This document shows positions 35,560 to 44,597 of a DNA stretch of 64,000 bases, piece after piece (position 1 is the stretch's first letter; every line of letters begins with the position of its first letter). Under the pieces are notes generated by a model. It saw only the letters and a list, made by a program, of their open reading frames with translations, did no database searches and had not been told where the DNA came from. The translations under genes were made by a program, and so were the position numbers. This stretch comes from Acinetobacter sp. ANC 3903 (lineage in GTDB: Bacteria > Pseudomonadota > Gammaproteobacteria > Pseudomonadales > Moraxellaceae). The stretch covers positions 1-64,000 of the forward strand of contig NZ_NEGA01000022.1 in the NCBI RefSeq assembly GCF_002135315.1, read 5' to 3'.

Positions 35560-37308
35560 ATGCAAACATATATTCCTTATCAGCTGCGGGTAAAATTAAA
35601 GCAAATTGACCCTATTCTTGATAAGCATTGGCAACAACAACTGCAGTCCATCCTCTCTGCGACACCGCAGACATTGCATCAAAAAATAGAGGACCAGTAC
35701 TTAAAAGCCAAGAATATCTCGTGGAACTACCTGACCCAGACTTTTGAGTTTAAAGGTCATACTAGCCTGAAAAATCTTCAGCTTGACACGAAAAACTCCG
35801 AATTACTGCAACTTGCAGATCGAATTAATAGCACCTTCAGCTATCTGCAAGGCTATCAAAGCGATTTTCAGGTCGCAGATTACCTGGAAACCATTGTCCG
35901 TGAAATTAATCAAATCGATCTGGACAATCAAAAAGATATTCAGGCACAACAATTAATCAAACAATCATTTCTCTATGATGCTGCCCTGATTATTCGGGAC
36001 TTAGATTTTACTGTTTCTGAAAATCACCGGCATTTGGATATTGAGCAAGTCCGAACTTTTATCTTTGAAGTCTTCATGAAAAGTGAAGTTCTGGGAAGCT
36101 GGTTTGCCCATATTTTACCGAGTGAATATGCCGAGCAGGAACTGGCGATTTTTCAGGATTATTTTATTCAGCAACAACGCATTCGTGACTTTGAAATTGT
36201 CAAAACATTTCAATATTATTTTGTCCTGAGCAGCTCTTACGACAGTTCAGCTTCGACCTATTCAATTCGCCGCTTTTTAACTGAAGAAAACTTTGGTAAA
36301 GAAGACCGATTCTATATCAGTGGTTTGGTTCTTGACCCACAACAGCTGGATCAAGCAGATTATTTTGAAAATTTTAAACAACTGATGAACCGAATCATTG
36401 GTATTCAACGCAAAATGAATTCGCATATTGTGGAACTGGTTGAATCCCTCCATGAATATAATCAGCACAGGCTTATCCCGAGTTTAAAAGAAATTTTAAA
36501 TATTCAAAGTTTTTCCATCGATCACCTGGTGAAAGAACATCTGGAAATCCTAGAGAAAGACTTATCCTTAAATATTCTTGAACCTTTTCTAAAAGGCTTA
36601 AAAAACAGTGTGCAGCATACCGATGAACTAGAATATTGCTATTTAAATATTTTAAGGCTAATCAATGAGTTTCTACATCAGCTGGAAATTTTATCGCAGC
36701 AACCGATGCTGCAGTTTAATCCGCATGCGCGTCTGTTCAAATATCGCTTAATTGCCTATTTAAAATTACTGGAAAAACGTCGCACCCAAATCTTTGTGAT
36801 TTTTCATGATGAGTTTCACTATCAGCAACAGGTGCGGGCCGTTTCAGCACCCACCCAGGAAATTAGAGAACTGCTGAATGCCGCGATTGAACAAACTCGC
36901 GAGATCCAGCAGCAAATACGCCAGTTAGAACGCGAAATGCAAAATACCGAAAATAGCAGTTTTCTTAAACGGTTGTTTAAAAAAGCTGAAAATCATGAAT
37001 TTAAGATCAATCAATTAAAACAGAATCTGATTGAGGTTCGTGATCATTGCTATCTCAGAATTATTGCCATGCAAAAGCAGGCTTCTCAGGAGAGTGTTTA
37101 TCTGGAAGCAAAGAATTTAATTCCAGTGATTGACTCTAAACTACGCCATTATGCTTTTGCCAATGGTGAAAATGGGGTGACACGTTTGCCACTTCTATTA
37201 CAGTTACCTGAAGACCGGGATAGCTTCAATATGCAAAGCATTCTCATGGCTTTAAATCATGAATTTCTGCTCTCTACTAAAAGTTGGGGAATGCCACAAA
37301 AGGCTTAG
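35560..37308 (+). CDS. unrecognised 582-residue protein with C-terminal coiled coil
   Basis: I do not recognise this family. The protein is soluble and largely helical, with no signal peptide or membrane segment. It has a helical N-terminal half with many Leu/Gln/Phe residues, and a long coiled coil near the C-terminus (around EQTREIQQQIRQLEREMQNT and ENHEFKINQLKQNLIEVRD). I place the start at ATG 35560 (MQTYIPYQLRVKLKQ); the upstream frame would need a GTG and overlaps the CRP-like site. It lies beside the c-di-GMP pair but is divergent, so a functional link is only possible. A decayed small ORF follows at 37443. Confidence 0.7.
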   Translation: MQTYIPYQLRVKLKQIDPILDKHWQQQLQSILSATPQTLHQKIEDQYLKAKNISWNYLTQTFEFKGHTSLKNLQLDTKNSELLQLADRINSTFSYLQGYQSDFQVADYLETIVREINQIDLDNQKDIQAQQLIKQSFLYDAALIIRDLDFTVSENHRHLDIEQVRTFIFEVFMKSEVLGSWFAHILPSEYAEQELAIFQDYFIQQQRIRDFEIVKTFQYYFVLSSSYDSSASTYSIRRFLTEENFGKEDRFYISGLVLDPQQLDQADYFENFKQLMNRIIGIQRKMNSHIVELVESLHEYNQHRLIPSLKEILNIQSFSIDHLVKEHLEILEKDLSLNILEPFLKGLKNSVQHTDELEYCYLNILRLINEFLHQLEILSQQPMLQFNPHARLFKYRLIAYLKLLEKRRTQIFVIFHDEFHYQQQVRAVSAPTQEIRELLNAAIEQTREIQQQIRQLEREMQNTENSSFLKRLFKKAENHEFKINQLKQNLIEVRDHCYLRIIAMQKQASQESVYLEAKNLIPVIDSKLRHYAFANGENGVTRLPLLLQLPEDRDSFNMQSILMALNHEFLLSTKSWGMPQKA

Positions 37309-37442
37309 GCAAGACTGGTGAACTATCAAGAGGAAGGTAACTCAACGAGCTGATTTAAGAGTTGATTTTGGTGCTGAAAAAGTTACGGCAAGCTGGTTAT
37401 TTGGACAGATCTTTAAACCCGGTCCTTCCCTACTCAACAGGC

Positions 37443-37703
37443 ATGATTAATTTTTTAGAAAATTTCATATCGACGACCTGGCATGAGCTGAGACAACACA
37501 AGCACAAGCTGGAATGAAGATTTCGTGAACTACTCGATGATGCAGAAATTGATTCCATGGAAGATCAAGAAAAATTTAAATTTTTACCTAAAAAAGGCGA
37601 ACTGAGCACCAAACCAATGCAAGATCTGTTATGAAAGCTTATTCATGAGCATAAGAAAGAACAACTCGAGCAGCAATCTCAACATTTCATCATGAGCGTA
37701 TAA
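37443..37703 (+). pseudogene. decayed small ORF with two internal TGA codons
   Basis: A reading frame from ATG at 37443 to TAA at 37701-37703 (86 codons) is interrupted only by TGA at 37515-37517 and 37632-37634. Its segments, MINFLENFISTTWHELRQHK, RFRELLDDAEIDSMEDQEKF and KLIHEHKKEQLEQQSQHF, are charged and helical and look like real protein. Either it is a pseudogene in which TGG codons became TGA, or it belongs to a decayed relative of a plasmid gene. The family is unknown. The flanks (37309-37442 and 37704-37787) hold nothing recognisable. Confidence 0.4.
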
Positions 37704-37787
37704 GGCACAGGCTCATTACTTTTGTAGGGCTGATTGGAGACAGATTTTATGTACTCAATCTGCTCCTTTGAGCCAGAATTAAATCTC

Positions 37788-38760
37788 TTAGGCTAGAAAT
37801 ACGGCGATGTCTTCCGCCACCGCCCTAGCTGTGCGGGAAACCCCGACCAGCGTTGCCGAAGCAGCACCGGTCCATTCTCCATAGCCCAGCAGCCATAAAT
37901 TCGGCACCTGAACCGAACGGCCATTATAAACCGCGATGGTATGGTCCTGATGAATAATCCTGAGGCTACTGAGATGATTGAGTGCCGCTTTAAATCCGGT
38001 ACACCAAATCACCGCATCCACCTGTTGAGCAGACCCATCGTCCCAAATCACGCCATGTTCTGTAAATGCTGAAAATGGACGCTTGCTCTGTAAAACGCCT
38101 CGCTCACGTGCCGCTTTGACTGAATCAATCATGACAATATCGCCCAGCCCACCAATCGGCTGCTCGATGCTTCTCCCTTCCTGCTGGGCTTTCAGGCGCT
38201 CAGTCGCCCTTAAGAACAGGATACGGCCGTCGACATCATCTGCCAGAAACTGCGGTGGTGTCTGGGTGATCCAAAGCGTTTCGGCAACCAAAAATACTTC
38301 TGCCAGAATTTCCACCGCCCACCACCATGACTTTTTTGCCCTTGAATGGTTCGGCATTAAGATAATCTGCCGAATGCAGTTGCATACCCTGAAAATGTTC
38401 ACGACCGGCATATTTGGGAATAAAGGGTTGACTCCATGTTCCCGTGGCACTCAACACTGCTTTGGTTTTCCAGCATCGTTCCCCGGCATAGACCTCTACA
38501 TACTGGTCCTTGCTTTCCACAATATCCACATGCACGGGACGAATTACGGGAAAGTGATAGTGCTGTTCATAGGCCGTCAAATAGTCGATCACTTCGTTAC
38601 GGGCCGGATAGGTCTGTTCGGTTGCCGGCATCATCCAGGAGGATAAACGGAATGTTTTTGCACTTTAAAAATAGGCCATGGAAAAAGCGGTCTGTCCAGC
38701 ACCAATGATGATCACTTCTGTTACAGTCTGTGTTGCGTCCAAAAGCTTTTCCCCTTGCAT
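37788..38760 (-). pseudogene. arsO: broken ArsO-like flavin monooxygenase gene
   Basis: This was an FAD/NAD(P)-dependent monooxygenase of the type found in arsenic operons (ArsO). The N-terminal part from ATG 38760 has the Rossmann motif EVIIIGAGQTAFSMAYF, then an in-frame TAA; the same frame resumes at PATEQTYPARNEVIDYLTAY, so roughly 25-30 residues of the FAD domain seem to be deleted. A second lesion is a frameshift near GGGNSG (the NADPH-binding motif), after which the rest reads in another frame as [13 protein letters not shown] to the end. At least two independent lesions make it non-functional. It sits at the 3' end of the first ars operon. Confidence 0.82.
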
Positions 38761-38856
38761 TTTTCTATTGTTTTTGATGTAGCATCCCGCTTTTGCAGCG
38801 GGTGCCAGCCTATTTATCTGATTGATAGGACAGCATGAGTCAAAAACGAACCTACC

Positions 38857-39561
38857 CTACAAGCTGCGCTGATTTACCCGTTTGGAGAGCTCTTCAGCCG
38901 ATTCCTTGCGTTCCGAATAACGGTTGGTCAGATAAGTACTTTGCCCACGGGTCAGCAAAGTAAACTTATACAACTCTTCCATCACATCCACGATCCGGTC
39001 ATACAGAGACGACGGTTTCATGCGCCCCTCTTCATCAAATTCCAAAAAGGCCTTGGGAATGGAAGACTGATTCGGAATCGTGATCATGCGCATCCAGCGC
39101 CCCAAGATTCGCATCTGGTTGACGCTATTAAAAGACTGCGAGCCACCGCTGACCTGCATCAGTGCCAGGGTTTTGCCCTGCGTGGCACGAATGGCCCCCG
39201 CCGCCAGTGGAATCCAGTCAATCTGTGCCTTGAGAATTGAACTCATCGAGCCATGTCGCTCCGGTGAAGACCACACCATGCCTTCCGCCCAAGCTAAAAG
39301 CTCATGCAATTCCTTCACTTTAGGATGGTTCATGTCCGCATCTTCAGGCAGTGGCAGTCCCTTAGGATGAAATATTTTCACTTCAGCACCGAAATATTCC
39401 AGAATACGTCCCGCTTCAAGTACAGCCAAACGGCTATAAGAACGCTCACGATTCGAACCATACAGTAAAAGAATACGCGGTGGATGCTCAAGCTGCTTGG
39501 CTTGCACCTGTTCAAAGCTTGGTTTTTCCAGCAAGTCTAATTCGATATTCGGCAGTGTCAT
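38857..39561 (-). CDS. arsH: ArsH NADPH-dependent FMN reductase/organoarsenical oxidase
   Basis: This 234-residue flavodoxin-like protein has the FMN-phosphate loop [16 protein letters not shown] and the conserved [20 protein letters not shown], both diagnostic of ArsH. ArsH oxidises trivalent methylarsenicals and reduces flavins. I take ATG at 39559-39561, 23 bases after the acr3 stop, with GGGATG upstream; the frame extends to a TTG that would overlap acr3. It is the fourth gene of arsR-arsC-acr3-arsH. Confidence 0.92.
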   Translation of the reverse strand: MTLPNIELDLLEKPSFEQVQAKQLEHPPRILLLYGSNRERSYSRLAVLEAGRILEYFGAEVKIFHPKGLPLPEDADMNHPKVKELHELLAWAEGMVWSSPERHGSMSSILKAQIDWIPLAAGAIRATQGKTLALMQVSGGSQSFNSVNQMRILGRWMRMITIPNQSSIPKAFLEFDEEGRMKPSSLYDRIVDVMEELYKFTLLTRGQSTYLTNRYSERKESAEELSKRVNQRSL

Positions 39562-39583
39562 GAAAATTTCATCCCAATTGTTT

Positions 39584-40618
39584 TTAAGCAAAATATTTTT
39601 TCTTTAGCCACAAAGACACGCTGACCAAGGAAATCAGCACCGGCACTTCCACCAAAGGACCAATGATCGTGGTAAATGCGATCGGAGAAGCCAGACCAAA
39701 GGTGGCAATCGCGACCGCCAGCGCCAACTCAAAATTATTCCCTGCTGCGGTAAAGGAAATGGCCGTGGTTTTCGGATAATCATTACCCATCCATTTGCTC
39801 ATAAAGAAGCTGACAAAGAACATCAATACAAAGTAAATGGTCAATGGAATCGCAATACGCAGTACATCCAAAGGTAAACTCAGCACATCCGCACCTTTGA
39901 GACTAAACATCGCCACAATAGTGAACAGCAGCGCAAGCAAGCTCAATGGGCCAATTTTTGGCAAGAATTTCGTCTGATACCAGTCCAGCCCTTTAGCTTT
40001 AACCAAAGACAGACGTGTCAGGAAACCCATCAGGAATGGAATACCGAGGTAGATCAATACTGCATTGGCTATGGTCCAAAAATCGACATTGATCACATGG
40101 CCTTCTACCCCAAAAAATGGCGGCAAATAAGTCAGGAAGAACCAGGCATAACTACTAAAGAACAGAATCTGGAAAATACTGTTAAAAGCCACCAGTGCCG
40201 CACCATATTGGTTATCCCCACAAGCCAAACCGTTCCAGATCAGTACCATGGCAATACAGCGTGCCAAACCGATCAGGATCAGGCCGGTCATATATTCCGG
40301 ATAATCGCTCAAAAAGACGATTGCCAGGACAAACATCAGTACCGGGGCAATCAACCAGTTCTGGATTAATGACAAAGCCAGGGTTTTCTTATCCTGAAAA
40401 ACTTGTGGCAGTGTCGCGTAATCCACTTTGGCCAAAGGCGGATACATCATGAGAATCAGACCAATCGCAATCGGCAGATTGACCGAATTCACGCTCATGG
40501 CATCCAGTGCTGTTGATGCTTGTGGAAATACCACCCCAATCGCAACACCCAATGCCATGGCCACAAATATCCATAGCGTCAGGTTGCGATCTAAAAAGGA
40601 TAAACCTTGTTTAGACAT
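39584..40618 (-). CDS. acr3: Acr3 family arsenite efflux permease
   Basis: This is a 344-residue membrane protein with ten helices, [21 protein letters not shown] at the N-terminus and [20 protein letters not shown] with the Cys thought to be important for arsenite transport in Acr3. It expels As(OH)3 using the proton gradient. It lies 11 bases after arsC. It belongs to the BART/Acr3 superfamily and not the ArsB ion-transporter family, because of length and helix pattern. Confidence 0.94.
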   Translation of the reverse strand: MSKQGLSFLDRNLTLWIFVAMALGVAIGVVFPQASTALDAMSVNSVNLPIAIGLILMMYPPLAKVDYATLPQVFQDKKTLALSLIQNWLIAPVLMFVLAIVFLSDYPEYMTGLILIGLARCIAMVLIWNGLACGDNQYGAALVAFNSIFQILFFSSYAWFFLTYLPPFFGVEGHVINVDFWTIANAVLIYLGIPFLMGFLTRLSLVKAKGLDWYQTKFLPKIGPLSLLALLFTIVAMFSLKGADVLSLPLDVLRIAIPLTIYFVLMFFVSFFMSKWMGNDYPKTTAISFTAAGNNFELALAVAIATFGLASPIAFTTIIGPLVEVPVLISLVSVSLWLKKKYFA

Positions 40619-40629
40619 AATGTGCTCGA

Positions 40630-41100
40630 TTAAATATGGGAAATTTTATTGATTTCAGCAATGAGCTCAGGACGGCTCAATTTTTTTGCATCTAGAGCGA
40701 AAAATGCGTCTAAACGTTTATTAATATGCTCGACAGTGGTCAAGAAAGCCTGTAATTTTTCTTCTTCAGGCAAGTCTAGGTGTGAAGGATCAGATAGCCC
40801 CCAATGCGCCTTGATGGCTCCCCCCAAATATAGTGGGCAAGCTTCCTGTGCCGCAGCATCACACACGGTAATCACGACTTCTGGCTGATATTGTTCGCAA
40901 GCATCAATGGTTTTGCTGGATAAACCCTCAGTCGATAGACCTAGGTTCTGTAAGGTCTTGATCGTTAAAGGATGCACCTGACCGGAAGGTTTGCTGCCTG
41001 CACTGTAAGCCACCCAACCTTCTGGCGCACGGCTATTGAACAACACTTCAGACAGAATACTGCGGCAACTGTTGCCCGTGCACAAAAACAAAAATTTCAT
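40630..41100 (-). CDS. arsC: arsenate reductase, low-MW phosphatase (thioredoxin-linked) type
   Basis: This is a 156-residue protein with the P-loop CTGNSCRS at residues 7-14; Cys7 attacks arsenate and Cys12 is in the loop. Cys80 and Cys88 ([14 protein letters not shown]) form the resolving pair, as in the Staphylococcus pI258 ArsC, which uses thioredoxin. It lies between arsR and acr3. A second arsenate reductase of the unrelated glutaredoxin type is encoded at 43838, so the plasmid has both chemistries. Confidence 0.93.
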   Translation of the reverse strand: MKFLFLCTGNSCRSILSEVLFNSRAPEGWVAYSAGSKPSGQVHPLTIKTLQNLGLSTEGLSSKTIDACEQYQPEVVITVCDAAAQEACPLYLGGAIKAHWGLSDPSHLDLPEEEKLQAFLTTVEHINKRLDAFFALDAKKLSRPELIAEINKISHI

Positions 41101-41106
41101 GAAAAT

Positions 41107-41427
41107 TTACTCGCAATGGCTCTGGATCGGCAGAGCAGATGGATTCAATAAAACTGGAGCATGGCTACGTTTGAGCGCATCAAGAATTTCAAAGCACCAC
41201 GTAGGGAGTTCAGGATTGATGCTGTAATACACCCACTGGCTTTGCCGGCGGTCGTTTAACAAACCACAAGAACGCAACAAGGCCAGATGGCGTGAAATTT
41301 TCGGCTGGCTTAACTGGAGTTTATCGGTCAGATCACAGACGCATTGCTCTTTATTTTCTGCAATCAGCATGACAATACTGAGACGTGTCTCATCGGATAA
41401 ACATTTAAAAAACTGAACATGGTCCAT
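41107..41427 (-). CDS. arsR: ArsR arsenite-responsive repressor
   Basis: This is a 106-residue ArsR with the metal-binding CVCDL sequence in EQCVCDLTDKLQLSQPKISR, the classical As(III) sensor site, followed by the recognition helix. Start ATG at 41425-41427 with AGGAG upstream; the frame is open further upstream but has no good start. It heads the arsR-arsC-acr3-arsH operon and probably represses it through the palindrome at 41452-41473. Confidence 0.94.
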   Translation of the reverse strand: MDHVQFFKCLSDETRLSIVMLIAENKEQCVCDLTDKLQLSQPKISRHLALLRSCGLLNDRRQSQWVYYSINPELPTWCFEILDALKRSHAPVLLNPSALPIQSHCE

Positions 41428-41451
41428 AGCTGCTCCTATCCTGTTATGCAA

Positions 41452-41473
41452 ATATATACATATCCGTATATAT
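41452..41473. promoter_or_regulatory. ArsR operator
   Basis: ATATATAC (41452-41459) and GTATATAT (41466-41473) form a perfect 8-bp inverted repeat around ATATCC, 25 bases before the arsR ATG. A similar element lies before the second arsenate reductase gene. Confidence 0.65.
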
Positions 41474-41611
41474 AGTAAATAGTATAAGTTCAAAATTATA
41501 AACGGATGATTATAATGAGGCTAGAAATATGCCGATCAAAAAATCTCCATTTCATATTTTGTGTTGTGAATAAAGAAAATTTTAACGATTAGAAACTTTA
41601 AGGAATATCGA

Positions 41612-42067
41612 ATGACTGATAAAAATATTTTAGTACCCATTGACGGTTCTGATCCGGCGCTAGCGGCAGTCAAGCAAGCCTCGATTATAGCTGCTGCTAT
41701 GGATAGCAAACTCACTATTACCAGCATCGTCGAAGAAAATCCGTTTACCAATACCGATTTTTATTACTTCGGTGCAGACTCAACGACCATGAAAGCATTT
41801 TTTGATGAAGCCTGTCGTAATGCAACACAGGCCTTAGTTGAAGCAGAGAAATTATCAGTAGACTCAGGGGCAAGTGAAGTTAAAACTCAACTGATTAAAG
41901 CTGAAGTTTCTGCGCAAACTATTGTAAAAGCAGCAGAGGAAGCAGGAGCTGCTCTGATTGTGATGGGATCGCATGGGCGAAAAGGTATCCAGAAACTCAC
42001 TTTGGGCAGTGTGGCTGAAGAGGTATTAAAGCTGGCCAAATTACCGGTGTTAATTGTGAAACAATAA
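41612..42067 (+). CDS. universal stress protein (UspA family)
   Basis: This is a 151-residue UspA protein with KNILVPIDGSDPALAAVKQ and the nucleotide-binding motif GSHGRKGIQKLTLGSVAEEV. It is divergent from arsR and ends in a strong terminator. It is a paralogue of the protein encoded at 29296, sharing the ENPFT-(N/D)-(T/A)DFYYF segment. Confidence 0.9.
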   Translation: MTDKNILVPIDGSDPALAAVKQASIIAAAMDSKLTITSIVEENPFTNTDFYYFGADSTTMKAFFDEACRNATQALVEAEKLSVDSGASEVKTQLIKAEVSAQTIVKAAEEAGAALIVMGSHGRKGIQKLTLGSVAEEVLKLAKLPVLIVKQ

Positions 42068-42096
42068 CGAACCTGATTTTTTTTTGTTCATTCAAT

Positions 42097-42130
42097 AAAA
42101 AAACCAGTGGCCTGAACCACTGGTTTTTTT
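42097..42130 (+). terminator. rho-independent terminator after uspA
   Basis: A 14-bp perfect stem (AAAAAAACCAGTGG / CCACTGGTTTTTTT) with a 6-base loop; it could stop transcription from either side. Confidence 0.92.
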
Positions 42131-42152
42131 TAATAAGGCGTGATTTCTGAAG

Positions 42153-42392
42153 TTATTTATTTTTTTCAATCAGTTCTGCTACAGCTTGAGCTTCCAGAAC
42201 TTTACCACTCGACACGATTTTATTGTCAATAATCAGACCTGGGGTACTTAACAGACCGGTTTCAGCAATCTGCATCATGTCAGTGACATATTCAATTTCA
42301 GCTTGCACACCGGTGCTTTTGACTGCTTCCTCTGTCGCTGCCAAGAGTGCTTTACATTTACGACAGCCTGTACCGACGACTTTAATTTGCAT
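42153..42392 (-). CDS. small thioredoxin-like redox protein
   Basis: This 79-residue thioredoxin-fold protein has the active site GTGCRKCKALL (CxxC) near the N-terminus and ends with the fold's last helix. Such small disulfide proteins are often encoded beside DUF318/ArsP-like permeases and may deliver or reduce the transported metalloid. It lies 19 bases after the permease gene. Confidence 0.85.
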   Translation of the reverse strand: MQIKVVGTGCRKCKALLAATEEAVKSTGVQAEIEYVTDMMQIAETGLLSTPGLIIDNKIVSSGKVLEAQAVAELIEKNK

Positions 42393-42411
42393 ATTTTATT
42401 CTCCAAACGTT

Positions 42412-43431
42412 TTATAAAAACCAGTAACCAAAAGTATTCAGGCTATAACCAATAATCAAGATCCCCACAAAAATAATCCCAACAAACAGGCTCAATAAGC
42501 GGGTTTTTACCACTTGTTTTAACAGGATCAGGGATGGCAAGGAGAGAGCTGTTACCGCCATCATAAAGGCCAATACTGTACCTAAGCCCACACCCTTCGC
42601 CACTAAAGCTTCCGCGATCGGCAAGGTGCCAAAAATATCCGCATACATCGGCATACCCACAATGGTCGCGACCAATACGGAGTACCAGTGTTCCTGGCCA
42701 AGCAAGGCCGTAATCCATTGTTCAGGAATCCAGTTATGAATCGCTGCGCCAATCCCTACTCCGATTAGCACATACAGCCAAACCTTGCTAAAAATTTCGA
42801 CCACCTGTTCCCAAGCAAATGTACGCCGCTCTTTTGCAGTCATACTGAAATCTTCATCTCCTTGTACTGCCTGATTATGGGTTACAAACTCAGCCACATA
42901 CTTTTCCATTTTTAAATAGCTAATCAATGATCCTCCTAAGACTGCCAGTATCAAACCGAGTAGTACATAAACTATGGCGATTTTCCAGTTAAAAATACTG
43001 GCCAATAGAATAATTGAAGCCAGATCAACTAACGGAGATGAAATTAGAAATGAAAAGGTCACACCCACTGGAAGCCCGGCACGGGTAAAGCCGATAAACA
43101 GCGGAATGGAAGAACAGGAACAAAATGGGGTAATGGTTCCGAGTAAAGCCCCCATGATATTGGCTTTAATCCCGGTCATTCGGCCTAAAATCTGTCGGGT
43201 ACGTTCAGGCGGAAAATAACTCTGGATATATGACAGGGTATAGATCAAGACTGATAACAGAATAAAAATCTTGAACACATCATAGATAAAGAAATGAATA
43301 CTGCCACCGAGCCGGGTTGCGACCGATAAACCGAATACATTTTCAACCAGCCAGCGTACCCCATTGGACAGCCAGGTCATTTTAAGCAGGACATCATTTA
43401 ACCAAGCAAAGATCGCGATTATGCTTTCCAT
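42412..43431 (-). CDS. ArsP/DUF318-family permease
   Basis: This is a 339-residue polytopic permease of the UPF0718/ArsP family. The conserved cysteines are in LLGTITPFCSCSSIPLFIGF, with TFSFLISSPLVDLASIIL following. ArsP proteins export trivalent organoarsenicals. It lies directly after an ArsR gene (no gap) and before a small thioredoxin-like gene, the common arrangement. Organoarsenical export fits the arsH gene in the neighbouring operon; other metalloids cannot be excluded. Confidence 0.85.
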   Translation of the reverse strand: MESIIAIFAWLNDVLLKMTWLSNGVRWLVENVFGLSVATRLGGSIHFFIYDVFKIFILLSVLIYTLSYIQSYFPPERTRQILGRMTGIKANIMGALLGTITPFCSCSSIPLFIGFTRAGLPVGVTFSFLISSPLVDLASIILLASIFNWKIAIVYVLLGLILAVLGGSLISYLKMEKYVAEFVTHNQAVQGDEDFSMTAKERRTFAWEQVVEIFSKVWLYVLIGVGIGAAIHNWIPEQWITALLGQEHWYSVLVATIVGMPMYADIFGTLPIAEALVAKGVGLGTVLAFMMAVTALSLPSLILLKQVVKTRLLSLFVGIIFVGILIIGYSLNTFGYWFL

Positions 43432-43719
43432 TCAAAGCTCCTGGTTTGGGCTGAATAAAAGCGCTTGTGTAAATACACACAGTTCTTCAGCACGAATGGG
43501 ATTAAGAGAATAGTACATCCAGCGTCCATCTTTTCTACGCTGGACCAAACCGGAGTTGGTTAGGCATTTCATGTGGTGAGATAATGTGGACTGGGTAATT
43601 GCCAGATTTTGTAGCAATTCGCATGCACAACATTCCCCTGCCTGTAGCATCTGCAAGATCTGAAGACGGGTAGTATCCGTCAAAACCTGATACAGGGAAA
43701 CTGCTTGCTCATTGTCCAA
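43432..43719 (-). CDS. second ArsR-family repressor
   Basis: This is a 95-residue winged-helix repressor with the cysteine-rich helix ECCACELLQNLAITQSTLSHHMKCL (positions ~27-51), i.e. a CxCxxL metal site on the recognition helix. It differs from the first arsR protein in length and sequence, so it probably senses a different arsenical or controls only its own operon with the permease. Its stop directly adjoins the permease ATG. Confidence 0.88.
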   Translation of the reverse strand: MDNEQAVSLYQVLTDTTRLQILQMLQAGECCACELLQNLAITQSTLSHHMKCLTNSGLVQRRKDGRWMYYSLNPIRAEELCVFTQALLFSPNQEL

Positions 43720-43800
43720 TTATTTTTATCCATCAGTGACTTATCGTATTGAGTATGTAACTTATATCGATCATCGTCAATGTGTTTTTCGCATAAAAAA

Positions 43801-43822
43801 GCCCAACCAAGTTGAGCTTTTT
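43801..43822 (-). terminator. probable terminator after the Grx-type arsC
   Basis: GCCCAAC (43801-43807) / GTTGAGC (43811-43817) with flanking A and T runs make a short stem of this kind on the minus strand. It would separate the arsC transcript from the ArsR-permease operon. Confidence 0.55.
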
Positions 43823-43837
43823 CGTGTCGGAGTCTTT

Positions 43838-44272
43838 TTATTTCATACGATTACCGTGTTCATCAATGATGACTTCACCATCTTCTTTGGCAAAGGCTTT
43901 TAATTGTGGTGAAGGCAGGATATCCAGAACCAACTCTGACGGGCGACATAAACGTGTCCCTATATCTGTGACGACCAATGGGCGGTTAATCAGGATCGGA
44001 TGCTCTAACATGGCATCAATCAGTTTCTCATCTGTCCAGCTGGCATCATCTAGATTCAATTCGGTATAAGGATCCACATTTTTACGCAACACTTCACGAA
44101 CGCTTAAGCCGGAATCCTGAATCAGTTTGACCAGCTGCTCTTTCGAAGGTGGAGTGACCAGATACTCAATCACTTCTGGCTCAATGCCCGCATTACGAAT
44201 TAACGCCAGCGTATTACGTGAGGTACCACAGGCCGGGTTATGATAAATTTGAACTTTGGGCATTTGATTCAT
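43838..44272 (-). CDS. arsC: arsenate reductase, glutaredoxin-linked (ArsC) type
   Basis: This is a 144-residue protein with IYHNPACGTSRNTLALIRN and nucleophile Cys15 (Cys12 in E. coli ArsC), YLVTPPSKEQL, and the conserved RPLVVTDIGTRLCRP with arginines of the anion pocket. It reduces arsenate with glutathione and glutaredoxin. It is the only gene in its transcript and has an ArsR-type operator upstream. Confidence 0.94.
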   Translation of the reverse strand: MNQMPKVQIYHNPACGTSRNTLALIRNAGIEPEVIEYLVTPPSKEQLVKLIQDSGLSVREVLRKNVDPYTELNLDDASWTDEKLIDAMLEHPILINRPLVVTDIGTRLCRPSELVLDILPSPQLKAFAKEDGEVIIDEHGNRMK

Positions 44273-44310
44273 GAACTTTCTCCCTATAAATGAATCCTAG
44301 CTTTATATAT

Positions 44311-44326
44311 GAATATACATATATTC
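44311..44326. promoter_or_regulatory. ArsR-type operator before Grx-type arsC
   Basis: GAATATA-CA-TATATTC has perfect 7-bp arms, 39 bases before the arsC start, and shares its AT-rich character with the element at 41452. Confidence 0.55.
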
Positions 44327-44437
44327 GCAATATGAAATATATGAGTTTATAGGATTCACCTGATAATGAAAGTCCATAAACATTTGACGCCGCTTCCAAG
44401 TAGAGCCGCCTCATGTCTATATTATTGGATCAGGTCA

Positions 44438-44462
44438 TAGTGAACTGTACCCCATAAGTGGA
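44438..44462. repeat. possible IS3/IS150-type end
   Basis: TGAACTGTACCCCATAAGTG resembles the terminal inverted repeats of IS150-group elements. No transposase accompanies it in this region, so it would be a solo end or a chance match. Confidence 0.3.
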
Positions 44463-44597
44463 GTATGCTTGACTCAAATAAGTTTTACCGAATACTTACA
44501 GTTAATGAGCTGCTGATGAGTAGTAAAAGATATCCAAATAAAAAACTGCCTGAGCTAAACACCCAAACAGTTTTCTATAGCAAAATCTAAGGTCAAA

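Noticed and set aside
38083..38708. Plus-strand open frames across the arsO region
   Set aside because: They are opposite-strand shadows of the broken arsO gene, with no start signals or family resemblance.
43768..43776. CGATCATCG as an operator for the second ArsR
   Set aside because: Only a 9-bp palindrome, too short and not related to the two other ArsR-type elements.
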